Shown here: positions 1 through 9,934 of the stretch, one piece after another
Layout: each line of letters starts with the position of its first letter
How positions within the stretch are numbered: the first letter of the stretch is position 1
From: Magicicada septendecula
Taxonomy: Eukaryota > Arthropoda > Insecta > Hemiptera > Cicadidae
Length of the DNA: 64,000 bases
Assembly (NCBI GenBank): GCA_034769895.1
Contig: CM068367.1
Coordinates: 86,667,654-86,731,653 of the forward strand
Reading direction: 5' to 3'
Translations under genes and position numbers: made by a program
Notes under the pieces: model-generated
The model's database searches: none
The model's input: the letters and a program-made list of their open reading frames with translations, nothing else
Told to the model about the DNA's origin: nothing

Positions 1-1050
1 CTACCCTGATGACACAGCAATCCTAGCGACACACTCCGACCCCTCAATAGCATCTCTTATACTACAAGAATCATTAAACAGCGTTCAATTATGGATTGAT
101 GAATGGGGCATAAATCAATTCATCCAAGTCAGTCCACGTTACCTTCACCACACGTAAGGCAAACTGTCCTCCAGTAACAATTAACGGTCAACCAGTACCG
201 CAAGCTGAAAGTGCTGGTACCTTGGGATGCATATGGACAGGAGACTAACATGGAAAAAACATATAACATCTAAGAAGATTGAACGTAATCACAAGGTCAG
301 AAACATCTACTGGCTAATAGGCAGAAAATCACGGTTAAGTCTCGTCAACAAACTGTTGATCTATAAAGCAGTTCTTAAACCGGTATGGACTTATGGTATT
401 CAACTTTGGGGTTCTGCTATTACAAGTAATATTGAGATTATCCAGCGCTTTCAGTCCAAAACTTTAAGATCAATAGTCGACGCTCCATGGTTTGTCTCTA
501 ACAAATCTATACACCGCGACCTCAAAGTTCCAACCGTGAGAGAAGAAATCATGCGCCTCTGCAGGACTCACATCTTCAAATTAGAACAGCGTCCTAACCA
601 CCTGGCAATTAATTTGTTAGACAACAGTGAAGATATTTATAGACTAAAAAGGCACAAACTATTAGACTTACCATTCAGGTTTAACTAATAATGTATTCTC
701 TGTATTTTCTGTATTGTACTGTCTGCGATATCTGTTCTGTATGTTTTTGTATTCGTGTCATTAATAAGTGTTAATGTCAACCTGTAATGTGCGTTATGAG
801 CCCAGTCTTTAACATTTGAACTTATTGTATCATGCCAGCAGGAAGGGGAAGTGATTTTTGTTCATTTGTTTACATGTTTTATCATTTAGTTTTGTATTTT
901 GTGTACCTCTTTAATCTATTATCAAAAACAAGTAGAGCTGTCAATGATCAGCTCTTCATAATCCTGTATGTGTGTTGTCAGCCAATTTGTTAAATGTTCG
1001 CTTAGTCGAACAGATTACAGATCTCCAATAAATTAAAAAAAAAAAAAAAA
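1..1050 (+). mobile_element. Jockey-clade LINE, 3' part, cut by window edge
   Basis: The window opens inside the reverse transcriptase of a non-LTR retrotransposon. The coding remnant ends at 688 and is followed by about 340 bases of 3' UTR, an AATAAA at 1027-1032 and a run of A at 1035-1050, the normal 3' end of a Jockey-type element. No 3' microsatellite is present, unlike the other LINE tails in this window. The 5' part lies outside the window, so truncation cannot be judged. No target duplication can be tested for the same reason. Confidence 0.85.
2..688 (+). pseudogene. Jockey-type reverse transcriptase, C-terminal remnant
   Basis: Reading from base 2 gives YPDDTAIL, the reverse transcriptase catalytic box with the usual A of YADD changed to P. 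It continues through a thumb-like stretch, with stops and frameshifts between about 130 and 226. From 227 an open frame of 153 codons carries the end of the protein (RRLTWKKHI, LKPVWTYGIQLWG, SKTLRSIVDAPWFV). Those motifs match the C-terminus of Jockey-clade ORF2 proteins, where the block around the PW of APWFV is typical. The enzyme would be dead because of the frameshifts and the altered YADD box. The family call is from recognised motifs; the subfamily is not resolved. Confidence 0.85.
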
Positions 1051-1209
1051 TCAGGTACTTTCAGCAAAACAACGAAGTTAACGATTCGTAACAAAAATTA
1101 TGACACATTTTATTTTGGTCTCTCGGAAATCAACTATTTTACTGTTAATTCAGGGCCTATTCTTCGCAGACTACTATATCAACAACAGCCAACAGTTACA
1201 ATAAACTTT

Positions 1210-1315
1210 ACTACTACTACTACTACTACTACTACTACGATCATTCCTATCATTACACTATCACTACCACCATCTCTACCACATCACCATCATCATCTCC
1301 ACCACCACCACTTCT
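1210..1315. repeat. (CTA)n microsatellite followed by CAC/CAT-rich tract
   Basis: A pure trinucleotide run (CTA, about ten units, 1210-1239) is followed by loosely repeated CAT, CAC and CCA triplets to about 1315. No element boundary could be seen on either side. Confidence 0.85.
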
Positions 1316-1630
1316 TGTTGTCCTTATGCTACTACTTTTTTTGACTTTTCCCTTAGAGGTCAGTCATTCTTTCCATACATAAGCGTCGCACGTTCAGTCT
1401 ACTCCTTCTTCGCATTTCTCTTCAACTGACTGGTAGTAGCATATGGTCCTCATAATAGAGAAGACTTTCTCTTGTAGTTCTTCTGAATACAGAAACATTC
1501 TCATTCTAAAAAATATAGTGTTACGACGGAACTCTGTATCTCCGCTAGTCGAGCAGGTGTAGCGCTTCTCAACTAGCCTAGCGTGCCTCCTCTGTATCAC
1601 TGACGTCCACTCACATAACACTAAAGTACC

Positions 1631-1754
1631 TTCCAGAATGTTCTGGAGAGCACTTGTAATACGCATTATGCTGGAACGCCGCCGTAAGGATGGAAAGCAA
1701 TTCTGGAACACGTGCCCGTACCTATATAAAGGTCACAGGCTGGCTTTGTCAGTT
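1631..1754 (+). promoter_or_regulatory. Heat-shock-type promoter: HSE + TATA + initiator
   Basis: At 1631-1648 there are alternating TTC/GAA units spaced by two bases (TTC, GAA, TTC, then GAG), a near-perfect heat shock element. A second two-unit element (TTCTGGAA) lies at 1701-1708. TATATAAA is at 1723-1730 and an arthropod-type initiator TCAGTT is at 1749-1754, with its A (1751) 28 bases after the start of the TATA box. The arrangement is that of an RNA polymerase II core promoter with HSF sites about 45 and 105-120 bases upstream. No open frame follows; the nearby sequence could be the 5' end of an LTR or a non-coding transcript. A related module is at 15,775-15,921. Confidence 0.55.
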
Positions 1755-3100
1755 ATTTACGTTGAGCGATTTCCTTAGTGCAGATCGAGTGGTGGTTGAA
1801 GATTTGTGGAAAGTATTTAATGTGTTGTAATTAGTGTGAAACTCTATTACTTGACATTATTATTGTGCGTGTGGACAAATTTAACTTGAATTATTGTACG
1901 ATGGTACCTCGTTGGTTAGAAACTGTTATTTTTTTATTAATTAAAGCCGGTAATTAGTGACTTCATTGGTGTCTGTTTTGTTTTCCATTGTAACGCGTAA
2001 ATTTAATCAAAATAATCCCTTCACAGAGGTACAGATAACAGGGACACTGAAGAAACTACATTTTTTCTTCATTCCACTCTAAGAATTCAAAAGAAAACTC
2101 ATGTATTATCAGTTTCTTAGAAACGCATGCTCATGAAAGAAAAAAATATTTTCAGAAGTGAATCAAGATGTGTTAATGCAAGAATGAATATCGAAGAAAA
2201 AAGTGTAAACAATTAACAAAAACACAGTGAGCAAACAAACTGTAAGAGGCAGTAGCTATCCGGCTGGCAGTGCGGTAACGGTGCAAAAGATATAAACGTG
2301 TTAAACTCGGCTTAACAAAAATATTAGTCAGTTAGCTGTAAACCGTAGAGATACTAAATTTGCTTCACTGACCTGACTGACATTGTTTGTTTTATAAACT
2401 ACTTTAACTCGTGTCTAATCTCCGACATTAAGTAAGATTTGTTAGTCAATTAGGCTTATACACAAAGCATGATAAACAAACTTTAACGGAAGTGCCATTT
2501 TAACGGAAAAAGTAAACAAACTGTAATATCTACACCTACTTACCCTGCTGTCAGAACGCGCTACACAAACTGCTAACTACAGCTTAGCTACAGAGATGAA
2601 GGCCCTTTCTAAATAATGCTGAAGAAGTCGTATAGAAAACACATACATACATACAGACATAAGCTCGTATGCTTCTGAGCGCCTTAAGAATTTTTTTCAT
2701 AAATGTTCGTTCATAAATTCGTTTTCATAAATGTTTTTCCATACAATTTTTTATAACGAAGCATGTACTTATGCGTATAGTTTTTATTCTCTGGTGAAAT
2801 TTTAATTCAATTAGTACCGAACGTGATTATTTTTACAACCAGAATGTTAGCCCAACCCTCCAGAGCGAGGTCCCCGGCGATTGCCATGTCCGCCGATAGG
2901 GAAATACGACACTGAGAGGTTAACACGTCAGCCAACAATTTCTTCTTTTTCCGCATTACTCGTATTACGAGTATCGCGTGGACCGCGATCGTAAAGTAGT
3001 GGCATAAATTATTAAACTCCATATAAATTGATACTCGCCACTTTCATTAACTTTTCGTGAAACAAAGACACGCCAATTACAACATTCTCCCAGTTATGAA
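1755..3100. other. No gene seen; AT-rich
   Basis: About 1.3 kb of AT-rich DNA without long open frames on either strand. The short open stretch on the minus strand at 2807-3022 has no recognisable motif. It may include transcribed non-coding sequence downstream of the promoter-like site at 1723-1754. Confidence 0.6.
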
Positions 3101-3105
3101 AATTA

Positions 3106-3400
3106 TTATCTTGATTGTAAGGCCGTGGCCTTCCAAAATCTTCATGAAGATAGATGTTAATCGCTTGATCAGATGTTTCGTCGTCTCCTCTAAAGGCCAT
3201 CTTCAGTGAAATGCTTTAAAAACTGACAAGACGTACGTCAGTAGCCTACCACCACAGTACTGTGGTTGTAATGACGTACATTTTCTCAGTTTTCAAGTTC
3301 TTTCACTGAAGATGGCCGAAACATCTGATCAAGCGATTAACATCTATCATCATGAAGATTTTGGAAGATCACGGCTTTACAGCCCGGAAATTAATTTTAA
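3106..3400. repeat. Large foldback (inverted repeat) element
   Basis: The sequence is an imperfect palindrome about 295 bases long, centred between 3258 and 3259 where ACCACAGTACTGTGGT (3251-3266) is perfect. The left arm (about 3106-3245) read in reverse matches the right arm (about 3272-3400), including the block GAAACATCTGATCAAGCGAT. The arms differ by a 15-base segment present only on the left (near 3186-3200) and scattered changes. Because the arms share open frames, two similar short peptides appear on opposite strands; these are not genes. It is probably a foldback-type or inverted-dimer transposon remnant. No flanking duplication was identified. Confidence 0.8.
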
Positions 3401-3772
3401 TAATTATGACGCCGACCGTGAAAGCCTAAGACACAGATCCTCCAAGTTATACAATTGTCTAGTACGCACTTTACACAACCAGCATCAAAAGTCACCAAAC
3501 TAAATACTGTACTTACAATGTTTCGCAATACAAACAAACAATTATACACTTGACACCGATTCATTAAATATACCGCTGTTTAATGTCTAATTATATAACG
3601 TCCTGTTATCAGCTGACAAACTACTTCGTGGAACTCACTGGCCTTCTACTCTCGTGGTCAGTGTATTTATCTCTTGTATGGAGGGTGACAAATAAAAAAA
3701 CGTTTTAACATTTTGAATTGTGTTTTCAGTGAGTAGATTGATACTTTGTTGAAAGTGGTTTCAAAATGCCAA

Positions 3773-4005
3773 AGTGTGCACGATTTCAAATTTTCATAAT
3801 TTTGCAAAATTGACAATTTTCTTGATTTTTTTTATTAAAATTGATTTTACATTTTCATCAATGGATTATTGTATTGTTGTCATCTGAGATACATAAGTGT
3901 GCAAAATTTTAAAATTTCACAATTTTGCAAAATTCACAATTTTCACATTTTTTTCAATGGATTATTGTATTGTCATCGCAGATACATACGTGTGCCAAAT
4001 TTCAA
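3773..4005. repeat. Imperfect tandem duplication, unit about 120 bp
   Basis: Two diverged units each contain a GTGTGC start, an A/T-rich block with AATTTTGCAAAATT and the phrase CAATGGATTATTGTATTG. The second unit ends near 4005. After it comes a stretch with CCCGGACAGACAGACAC (about 4052-4070), a kind of sequence common near 3' ends of dispersed insect repeats. No coding capacity. Confidence 0.6.
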
Positions 4006-4069
4006 AGCTCTAGCTAGTCTGGAAGGTAGTTAAAAATCAATCGCAAGATTCCACCCGGACAGACAGACA

Positions 4070-4737
4070 CCACAGCGAATGGAGAAAAACGTTTTAAAAT
4101 AGCCACAATTTTTTACGTCGGTCGGGCGATTCGAAGAACTTGCAAGCCCAACTAGACTTTTCCAGACACTTGTGCGCGGCTGCCGAACATTAAGTCATCC
4201 TACATATGACGCAACACGTGGCAAACATCACGTAGGCTACTGTCGCGGGGATTATTTATGTCGTAGGCGTTACAGTGTACAATATGTACAGTATACAATT
4301 ACGTCATCTGAAATTATTTCAAACATATTTCTCCCACTAACACCAACCCACAGTTTTCAAGATGTAAGCGTTAAACAAGTCCTTCTTTATTTCGTTCTGG
4401 AAACGTACGATCAAGCGTGTAATTCGAATTCGAATACTGGGATTAAAACAGTCTCAAAATAGCCAAAAAACGAAAAATTAGTATACAATATTAGAAAATG
4501 TATGGTTTAATTGTAGTATTCACATCAGTTGTCGGCCAGAAAAATGGGTGTAGGTTTGTAAAAAGTGATAAACATTGACACCGAGTAAAACAGAATATCA
4601 CATATATAATTGGACAGACCTTATTCTATTTTTTTTCCTACTCGATGAAACCGAAAAAAAGTTAAACTTAGCATAACAATTCTCATTAAGATTTTAGGAA
4701 TACTGTATTATATTGCATAACACTTTCTTAGTGTTCT
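4070..4737. other. No gene seen
   Basis: About 670 bases. A 96-codon open stretch on the plus strand at 4172-4462 shows no domain or motif I recognise and has the composition of the surrounding DNA. I treat it as chance. Confidence 0.5.
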
Positions 4738-4989
4738 TCTTCTTCATTTCACGGAGTAGGCATATCGCCTGTTTTGTCTTTACAGTATACATCGCCATCT
4801 TACTCTTGGTCTTCCTACATTCCTTGTTCCAAAGGGTCTATACCTATATGGTACTTTAGGTAGCTGTCTATCCTCAATTCTGTCCAGATGTTGCGAATGT
4901 TCTAGGCGACATTTCTGGATTTTATGGCTTAAGAAAATATGGACACAATACCTGTCGTTAATTCCTAATGACCTTATTATAATTAATGC

Positions 4990-4990
<1 letters not shown>
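4738..4990 (-). pseudogene. LINE reverse transcriptase, C-terminal tail
   Basis: Read on the minus strand, the frame contains KIQKCRLEHSQHLDRIEDRQLPK followed by GTRNVGRPRVRW. The GRPRxRW motif is the conserved end of many insect LINE ORF2 proteins. The piece ends at a short TTC run (4738-4750), that is (GAA)n on the coding strand, as with other LINE tails here. At its 5' side (high coordinates) it breaks off at a GC/GT dinucleotide repeat. It is a short 5'-truncated fragment. Confidence 0.7.

Positions 4991-5034
<44 letters not shown>
4988..5034. repeat. (GC)n then (GT)n microsatellite
   Basis: About eight GC units (4988-5003) run directly into about fifteen GT units. Open frames reading through it (Cys-Val or Arg-Ala / Thr-His repeats) are artefacts. 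Confidence 0.95.
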
Positions 5035-5036
<2 letters not shown>

Positions 5037-5512
5037 CAGACGGCTGCAAACAAGTAGGTACATATGTAGCGAAGTTTTCACCGGCACTCGCATCCCCAAC
5101 TCTATCGATCATTCTCTGTCATCATGTATCTTGTCGTTGCTTCTCTTTCTCTCTTTCAGAATCCAATTTTTCTCCATTCCCTTGTTCTCATACATCGATT
5201 ACATTAACATTTTATTCTATTCTACCATTAAGTATTTGTTTATAGACCGCGTTAGACTTTATTTTATTACATTTACCTCCTATATCAAACTTTATGAATA
5301 TTGTTTACAAAGGTTAATTTTCACTAAATAATTTTTTTAATAATATTTTCAACGTAAAATGCGTGAGGTGTTGACTGTGTAAAGCATCTTGATCCCTTGT
5401 TGCGCTTGTTGACCGACTGTGCCAATAAACTGATCAACTACTCCAGCTGAACACTTAAAAGTTTAAAGTAGTTGTAAAAATAAGCAGAAAAACGTAACTC
5501 CATATTTAGGTG

Positions 5513-5870
5513 GCAGGGAAAGCAACCACTCACCGATGATTCGATAGCGTTGGGGATTCGGTAATTAGTTGCACAATCCGGTGTATTTGTGTGCGTGTGT
5601 CAATATAATGAGCGATTATACAACAGCCTATTCAGATGTTCTCTCGGGGGGTCTGCACAAATTACAGTACTTATGTAAATTCTCTGTTGTAATGCAAATA
5701 TTGTTACAACTAAGTGGTGTCTCATTCCCATGGCCTAGGCGCGACGTTAGTAGATATTCCGCTAGAGTATTATTTTGGCACATCTATTGTTCGTATGATC
5801 TTGCAATTATATTGTTACGTAGACAAAAGTGACGAAGGATGATCTTTGAAGTGAAACCAAATCCAAATCA
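5513..5870. repeat. Dispersed repeat family B, copy 1
   Basis: This segment aligns, in the same orientation, with 14,612-14,975. Shared blocks include CCACTCA near the start, GTCAATATAATG, CTCTCGGG-GGCTGCACAAATTA, and the exact phrase TGTCTCATTCCCATGGCC. No coding potential, inverted termini or tRNA-like promoter was recognised. Identity is moderate, so the copies are old. Confidence 0.75.
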
Positions 5871-6165
5871 ATACAGTAAAAACACCCACAAAATATGTGA
5901 CACATATGATATGATGATGATGGACAAGGAAGAGAATAAGAAGGATAAAGAGGAGGATTAGGAGGAGGATGAGCAGGAGAAAAAGAATTGCTGTCTATGG
6001 TGACAGTATTGTCCTGGATCAGCGTAGTACGGTCTTAATGATCATGTAAACATTTGTCAAGTGAGATTTATTATAATTAACACCACTAATTTTTCTTAGA
6101 CTCGTGCCAAAATGATATGTTACGTTAACCTTTTATTGTTTTCTTTTTGTCGTAATAATAGTAGT

Positions 6166-6231
6166 GTATCAAAAAGTAGCAGGTTGTGAGTGTGAAACAC
6201 AAACAGGACGTTGGTGGTGGTCGTCGTCATC
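6166..6231. repeat. Left direct repeat flanking the LINE (family D fragment)
   Basis: AGTGTATCAAAAAG through GTGTGAAACACAAA resembles 9449-9505 on the far side of the LINE. A third, inverted relative is at 20,925-21,035. Either the LINE inserted into a family D repeat and duplicated about 60 bases of it, or two family D fragments flank it by chance. Confidence 0.5.
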
Positions 6232-6445
6232 CTTTGCGGCTTAGGCTAGTAGCCTGTTCCAGTCTCAATGGAATTCATCCAACCATCGTTTACGCGGTCT
6301 TCCCCACTTCTCTTCCCTTTGGATGATAGTCAAGGTCTCTTCTGAATATCTAGTTGGATCCATTCTCTCTACGTGTAATCGCCACTCCGTTTTGTACCGG
6401 TAGGTTTTTCTCATTTAAGCTTTCAGCTGTGCCTAGATTCATTCT
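6232..6445 (-). pseudogene. LINE ORF2 fragment, C-terminal end
   Basis: This continues the frame of 9047-9440 after removal of the hAT element. It carries LNEKN, then after a one-base frameshift ERMDPTRYSEETLTII and GRPRKRWLDEF, the usual C-terminal GRPRKRW block. The frameshift and following stops show it is decayed. Confidence 0.75.
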
Positions 6446-6453
6446 AATATGAT
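6446..6453. repeat. hAT target-site duplication, left
   Basis: AATATGAT lies immediately before the left terminal repeat and is identical to 9039-9046. Eight bases is the standard hAT duplication length. Confidence 0.95.
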
Positions 6454-9038
6454 CAGTGGCGTAGCTAGGCTTTTTGGCGCCCGGAGCAAGAAAATCGTCG
6501 GCCGCCTCGTCTTCACAATTAAAAGGGGACAAAAGAGCAAAAATGAAGGCCCATCCACTGAACAAAGTACTTAACAAATGCCAATGTATAGATTTTTATA
6601 TGAAAGCACGTCCAGAAAACGTCTTAAGAATATTTGTTAAGACAAAATTAAGAAATCACATCTTATAAGTTTAATATTAGGCCTACCTTTATTCAGTTTG
6701 TATATGCTTATATTTATTAGTAATAAATGTAGACTACAAAAAATGTATAGTAATATAACAAATTTATAACATATAAGTGTTATGGTAAATATGAAAATTC
6801 CTTGTAGGTCTAAAGCGCATTGTCAAAAGAATATCCTAAAGCAACATAAAGTTAAACAAAGAACTACATTAAAAGTAATAAAATAAATCACTTACCATTA
6901 CTTCCGTTAATAGTTCCGTCTTCTATTAATAAACACTTAATATTTATTTTTAATATTTAATAAAGTCGGTTATTAAATCGTATAATCTAAAGACGAAGCA
7001 ATGTCGTTTTCAATTGAGAGTATCGCTAGATTTGATACCCTGCCCTGAGATATTGTTGATCGTAAGTACGGTTTAATCAATTTAAGTTTACTAAACGATC
7101 TTCCACAAGAAGACACAGACACTGGTAAAGTAAGAAAATTTTTAAAGGAGTTGCTAGTGTTTCGTAGGCTCCTAATCCCATTCAAGAAATGTATTGTAGC
7201 GGTCCCTGAGGTGTAAAGTCCATTTGTTCTCCGTTAACTTTTGCCCTTTTTAATAAAAGTACGACGTCTTTCAAGTCACTGAACAATTCTTCACTGTTTA
7301 GGTCATGTGGAAACAGTTTTTCAAGCACGGTGCACTTAATATTGATTTGCGAAAACTGTTCCTGCCTCAAATTTGCAGAGGAATCCAAAACGATTTTCTA
7401 ACTCTTTTGTGTTAGAGAAATGGCTTGAAATTTCAACTGACATTTTATCCAAAATTTCTATTAGGGAACGTCGCATTTCTTGCTGAACGGTTAATGCAGA
7501 GTCGTCTGAATACTCCCCTGGCATCGTGCGCTTCTTTCTTATCCTTTTTGTGATACTGACGTCCCCCTCTTTAAAGAACGTTCCAATTCCTTCCATTCCA
7601 AAAACGCAGACCGATGAGCAGGACTGTTTTCATGATCCTGAATACGGGGATCTATCTGTCGCCAAACGAAAGCCCATTTTCACTATTACACTGGCTTCTT
7701 TGATAGTTTTTTTGTGGAAATAAAGTGCAACGAAAACAAAATAGAGATGTTTAGTTGGAGAAAAATACATCCAAGTGCGATTTATTTTTTCGCCATTTTG
7801 CACTTGTTTAAGGATCGTCAGTCTTCATATTCAGGAAAATGGCTGTCCTTATTCTGCAACTGACATGTTCCTCTATTCATCATTATATCTCGGAAGGATT
7901 GAGATATCTCGCTTGGCCAAACTCCCATATCTTGTAGAGCAGCACCGAGAACACGGTCTACATTGTTGCTAGTAATATTCTGTCCTTCATCGCCTGTAAT
8001 TTCAAGATGCAACATCAACTAGAATCAACTGAATCTTGTAACCATACTTTGACACTTTCACAGTTTGAAGTATTCACGTCGTTAACTTTATTGTATTTAT
8101 CAAAAGCCTCGTCGGTAACAACATCCATTTTATGATCGTAAGTTGATTCTTTGTTAATTGTAATATTTTGACACCCATGGTTCAATTTTCCTTGAATAAA
8201 AGACTTCATAAACTCTTTCGAACTTCTTGTAGCTCTTAATCTTTCTTCCCTCCTCTTCCGAACTGGGCGCCACTGAGTTTACGTTTCATATCAGCTTCAA
8301 ATAAAATTCAAAAAATTGATTTTCAATAATAGTATTAGTATGATGACATACACGTGAAGTATTATAGGCCTATAGATACATATAGCCACAAAACCCACCA
8401 CGGTTGCTGCGTCGAACCGGGAAGAACTGCACATACGTAGCCCATGTAACCTTTTATTTTATACGGTTTTAAATAATATATTCGTCTGTAAAATGAATAA
8501 CAATTAAGAATATCTATACAAAGCTAATACTGTATGATTATCAGTTTTCCTTTGCGGCACAACTCACTACAAAGTAGCAAAAAATATTGGAGATAGCAAA
8601 TGAAGACAAAGAGCATGAACACTGATAAAAAACCGTACTGACTAAACGTCTACTCATCACTCGCACGCAAGATAACAAAACTCATTTAAAACTGCATGCA
8701 CTCTTCAAAAACACCGAAATCAGAAACAGCATAGACTAAACATCCGAGAATGAAATATTGTATTGTACAGAGAGGGACAAAGAGCCTCTGTTACAGCGTA
8801 ATTTGTTGTCATAATGAACCGCAATTACGATTCTTGAGTACAAAATAGACTAATACTGTTTATTACGCAAGGTATGACAATAGCAAGCTGGCTGGTTATG
8901 CTTCTTTTATGAAATGAATAGTGATATCAAAGAAACAAGTTGTTTGTACTTTTATAAACTGAAAACAATTTTTTCAAGTCTGTGCTCACTTTGCCGGGGC
9001 GGCTGCCCCTTTGGCCCCCCCCCCTAGCTACGCCTCTG
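6454..9038 (-). mobile_element. hAT transposon, 2,585 bp, internally deleted
   Basis: Termini are CAGTGGCGTAGCTAGG (left) and, reversed, CAGAGGCGTAGCTAGG (right): 16-base inverted repeats with one mismatch, flanked by a perfect 8-base duplication. The transposase remnant is on the minus strand. The sequence just inside the right terminus is a G/C homopolymer run. The element is complete at its ends but its transposase lacks the catalytic core, so it could only move with enzyme from elsewhere. Confidence 0.95.
6973..8290 (-). pseudogene. hAT transposase (ZMYM1-like), internally deleted
   Basis: Read right to left: near 8280-8200 LSGAQFRKRREER-type sequence typical of the N-terminus of this group; 8209-8015 a linker; 8018-7818 a segment with WPSEIS...RDIMMNRGTCQLQNKDSHFPE, the start of the TTF-type zinc finger region; then broken sequence with DHENSPAHR (about 7590-7640). 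After this the frame jumps to the C-terminal region (LDKMSVEISSHFSNTKELENRFGFL, 7336-7596) and finally the hATC dimerisation domain (LTLPVSVSSCGRSFSKLKLIK, SNLAILSIENDIASSLDY, 6973-7185). The central DDE/RNase H-like portion present in full-length relatives is missing and there are several frameshifts and stops. An internally deleted, inactive copy. Confidence 0.85.
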
Positions 9039-9046
9039 AATATGAT
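9039..9046. repeat. hAT target-site duplication, right
   Basis: AATATGAT directly after the right terminus, identical to 6446-6453. Confidence 0.95.
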
Positions 9047-9440
9047 AATTCCTGATAAGATCTCTCCTTGTACAACCCTTTACAGCCCTCAAGAACCTCA
9101 CTTCCGCTCCTTGTATTGTAGATATATCTTTGGCCTTCCTAATCGAAGTCTCACTACCATACAGTAGTTGAGATATAGCCATTACATTATAATATTTCAG
9201 TTGCGTTTCTTTCTTTATTATCTTCTTTAAGTGTTTAATGATACAGCCACAAAGCGACTGGAAGAGACTAATTTTGCTTTCAACCTCCTTATTTTCTTGG
9301 TATGTTATTAGAACAATCTTTGTTCTAATATAATTTGCCCAAGAAAAAGCCATAACTTTTGTTTTAGATATTGAAATAGTTTGATTGTAATCTGTTAAAA
9401 TGTTAGTAAGATAAAACGACTTTTGGAGGTCATTTTCATT
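9047..9440 (-). pseudogene. LINE ORF2 fragment, upstream part (RT thumb region)
   Basis: On the minus strand the frame reads NDLQKSFYL, then ISISKTKVMAFS, KKETQLKYYNVMAISQLLYGSE, and AEVRFLRAVKGCTRRDLIRN. These are the conserved blocks after the YADD box in a LINE family abundant in insects (SKTKVMAF, KFYKVMAVPTLLYGSE, RFLRAVxG). The catalytic domain is absent because of 5' truncation. The same family is seen at 48,514-48,985, 49,600-50,310 and 56,500-57,130. Confidence 0.8.
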
Positions 9441-9448
9441 AAAATAGC

Positions 9449-9560
9449 AGTGTATCAGAAAGAGCTGTGAATGTGAAACACAAAGAGTGGATTGTTGGTC
9501 GTTCGGCCGTAAAACTCGTTAGTGTTCCACCCAACTGTGGACGCTGACCAACATTTACAA
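9449..9560. repeat. Family D repeat, copy right of the LINE
   Basis: The first 55 bases resemble 6166-6231. The whole stretch, including CGGCCGTAAAACTCGTTAGTGTTCCACCC, resembles the reverse complement of 20,925-21,035. No coding capacity was recognised. Confidence 0.55.
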
Positions 9561-9932
9561 ACACGCGTACGTGCGCGCTTTCAAGTAAGTCCATTATGCA
9601 ATTTACCACTTTAATAAACATTAGAGACGGTAAGTTATTAATGTAGGACAGGGAAAGATATTTAGTAGATGTTTAGTAGAGGGGAGAAAGACAGAAGTAA
9701 GTACTTATGTACTTAAGGAGATCTTACAACGTAAGGAGATCTTATGTACTTACTTTAGTAGTAAGCGCAGAAACACATGTTATAATTTCTAATTAGACAG
9801 ATGCGTCAAGGGCAATCAGAGAATGAAATGTTAGTAATGGTAACCTAGCATGTCGCTCTCTGTCTCTAATTTCAAGTTAACCTCTTTCTAATTTCAAGTT
9901 TATTAAAGCATTTTATAGTCGATGTAAAGAAG
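9561..9932. other. No gene seen
   Basis: Contains a short local duplication around 9700-9760 (GGAGATCTTA twice, with TGTACTTA around it) and nothing else that I recognise. Confidence 0.5.
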
Positions 9933-9934
9933 TA

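Larger units (their letters stand above)
6232..9445 (-). mobile_element. 5'-truncated LINE interrupted by a hAT element
   Basis: The LINE runs right to left. Its upstream part is 9047-9445 and its downstream part 6232-6445; between them sits a complete hAT transposon plus its target duplication. Deleting the hAT and one 8-base repeat restores a continuous reading frame across the junction (RNYHI from the right, RMNLGTAESLNEKN from the left), so the order of events is unambiguous. The 5' end is truncated near 9445 and the 3' end has a GAC/CAC triplet tail near 6215-6231. Confidence 0.85.

Noticed and set aside
1394-1711. 105-codon minus-strand frame
   Set aside because: Overlaps the promoter-like module and shows no domain.
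3012-3503. Two similar small proteins on opposite strands
   Set aside because: They are the two arms of a foldback read outward, not a gene pair.
4780-5331. Cys-Val and Thr-His/Arg-Ala rich frames
   Set aside because: Readthrough of the GC/GT repeat. Only the 4738-4990 minus-strand part is a LINE trace.
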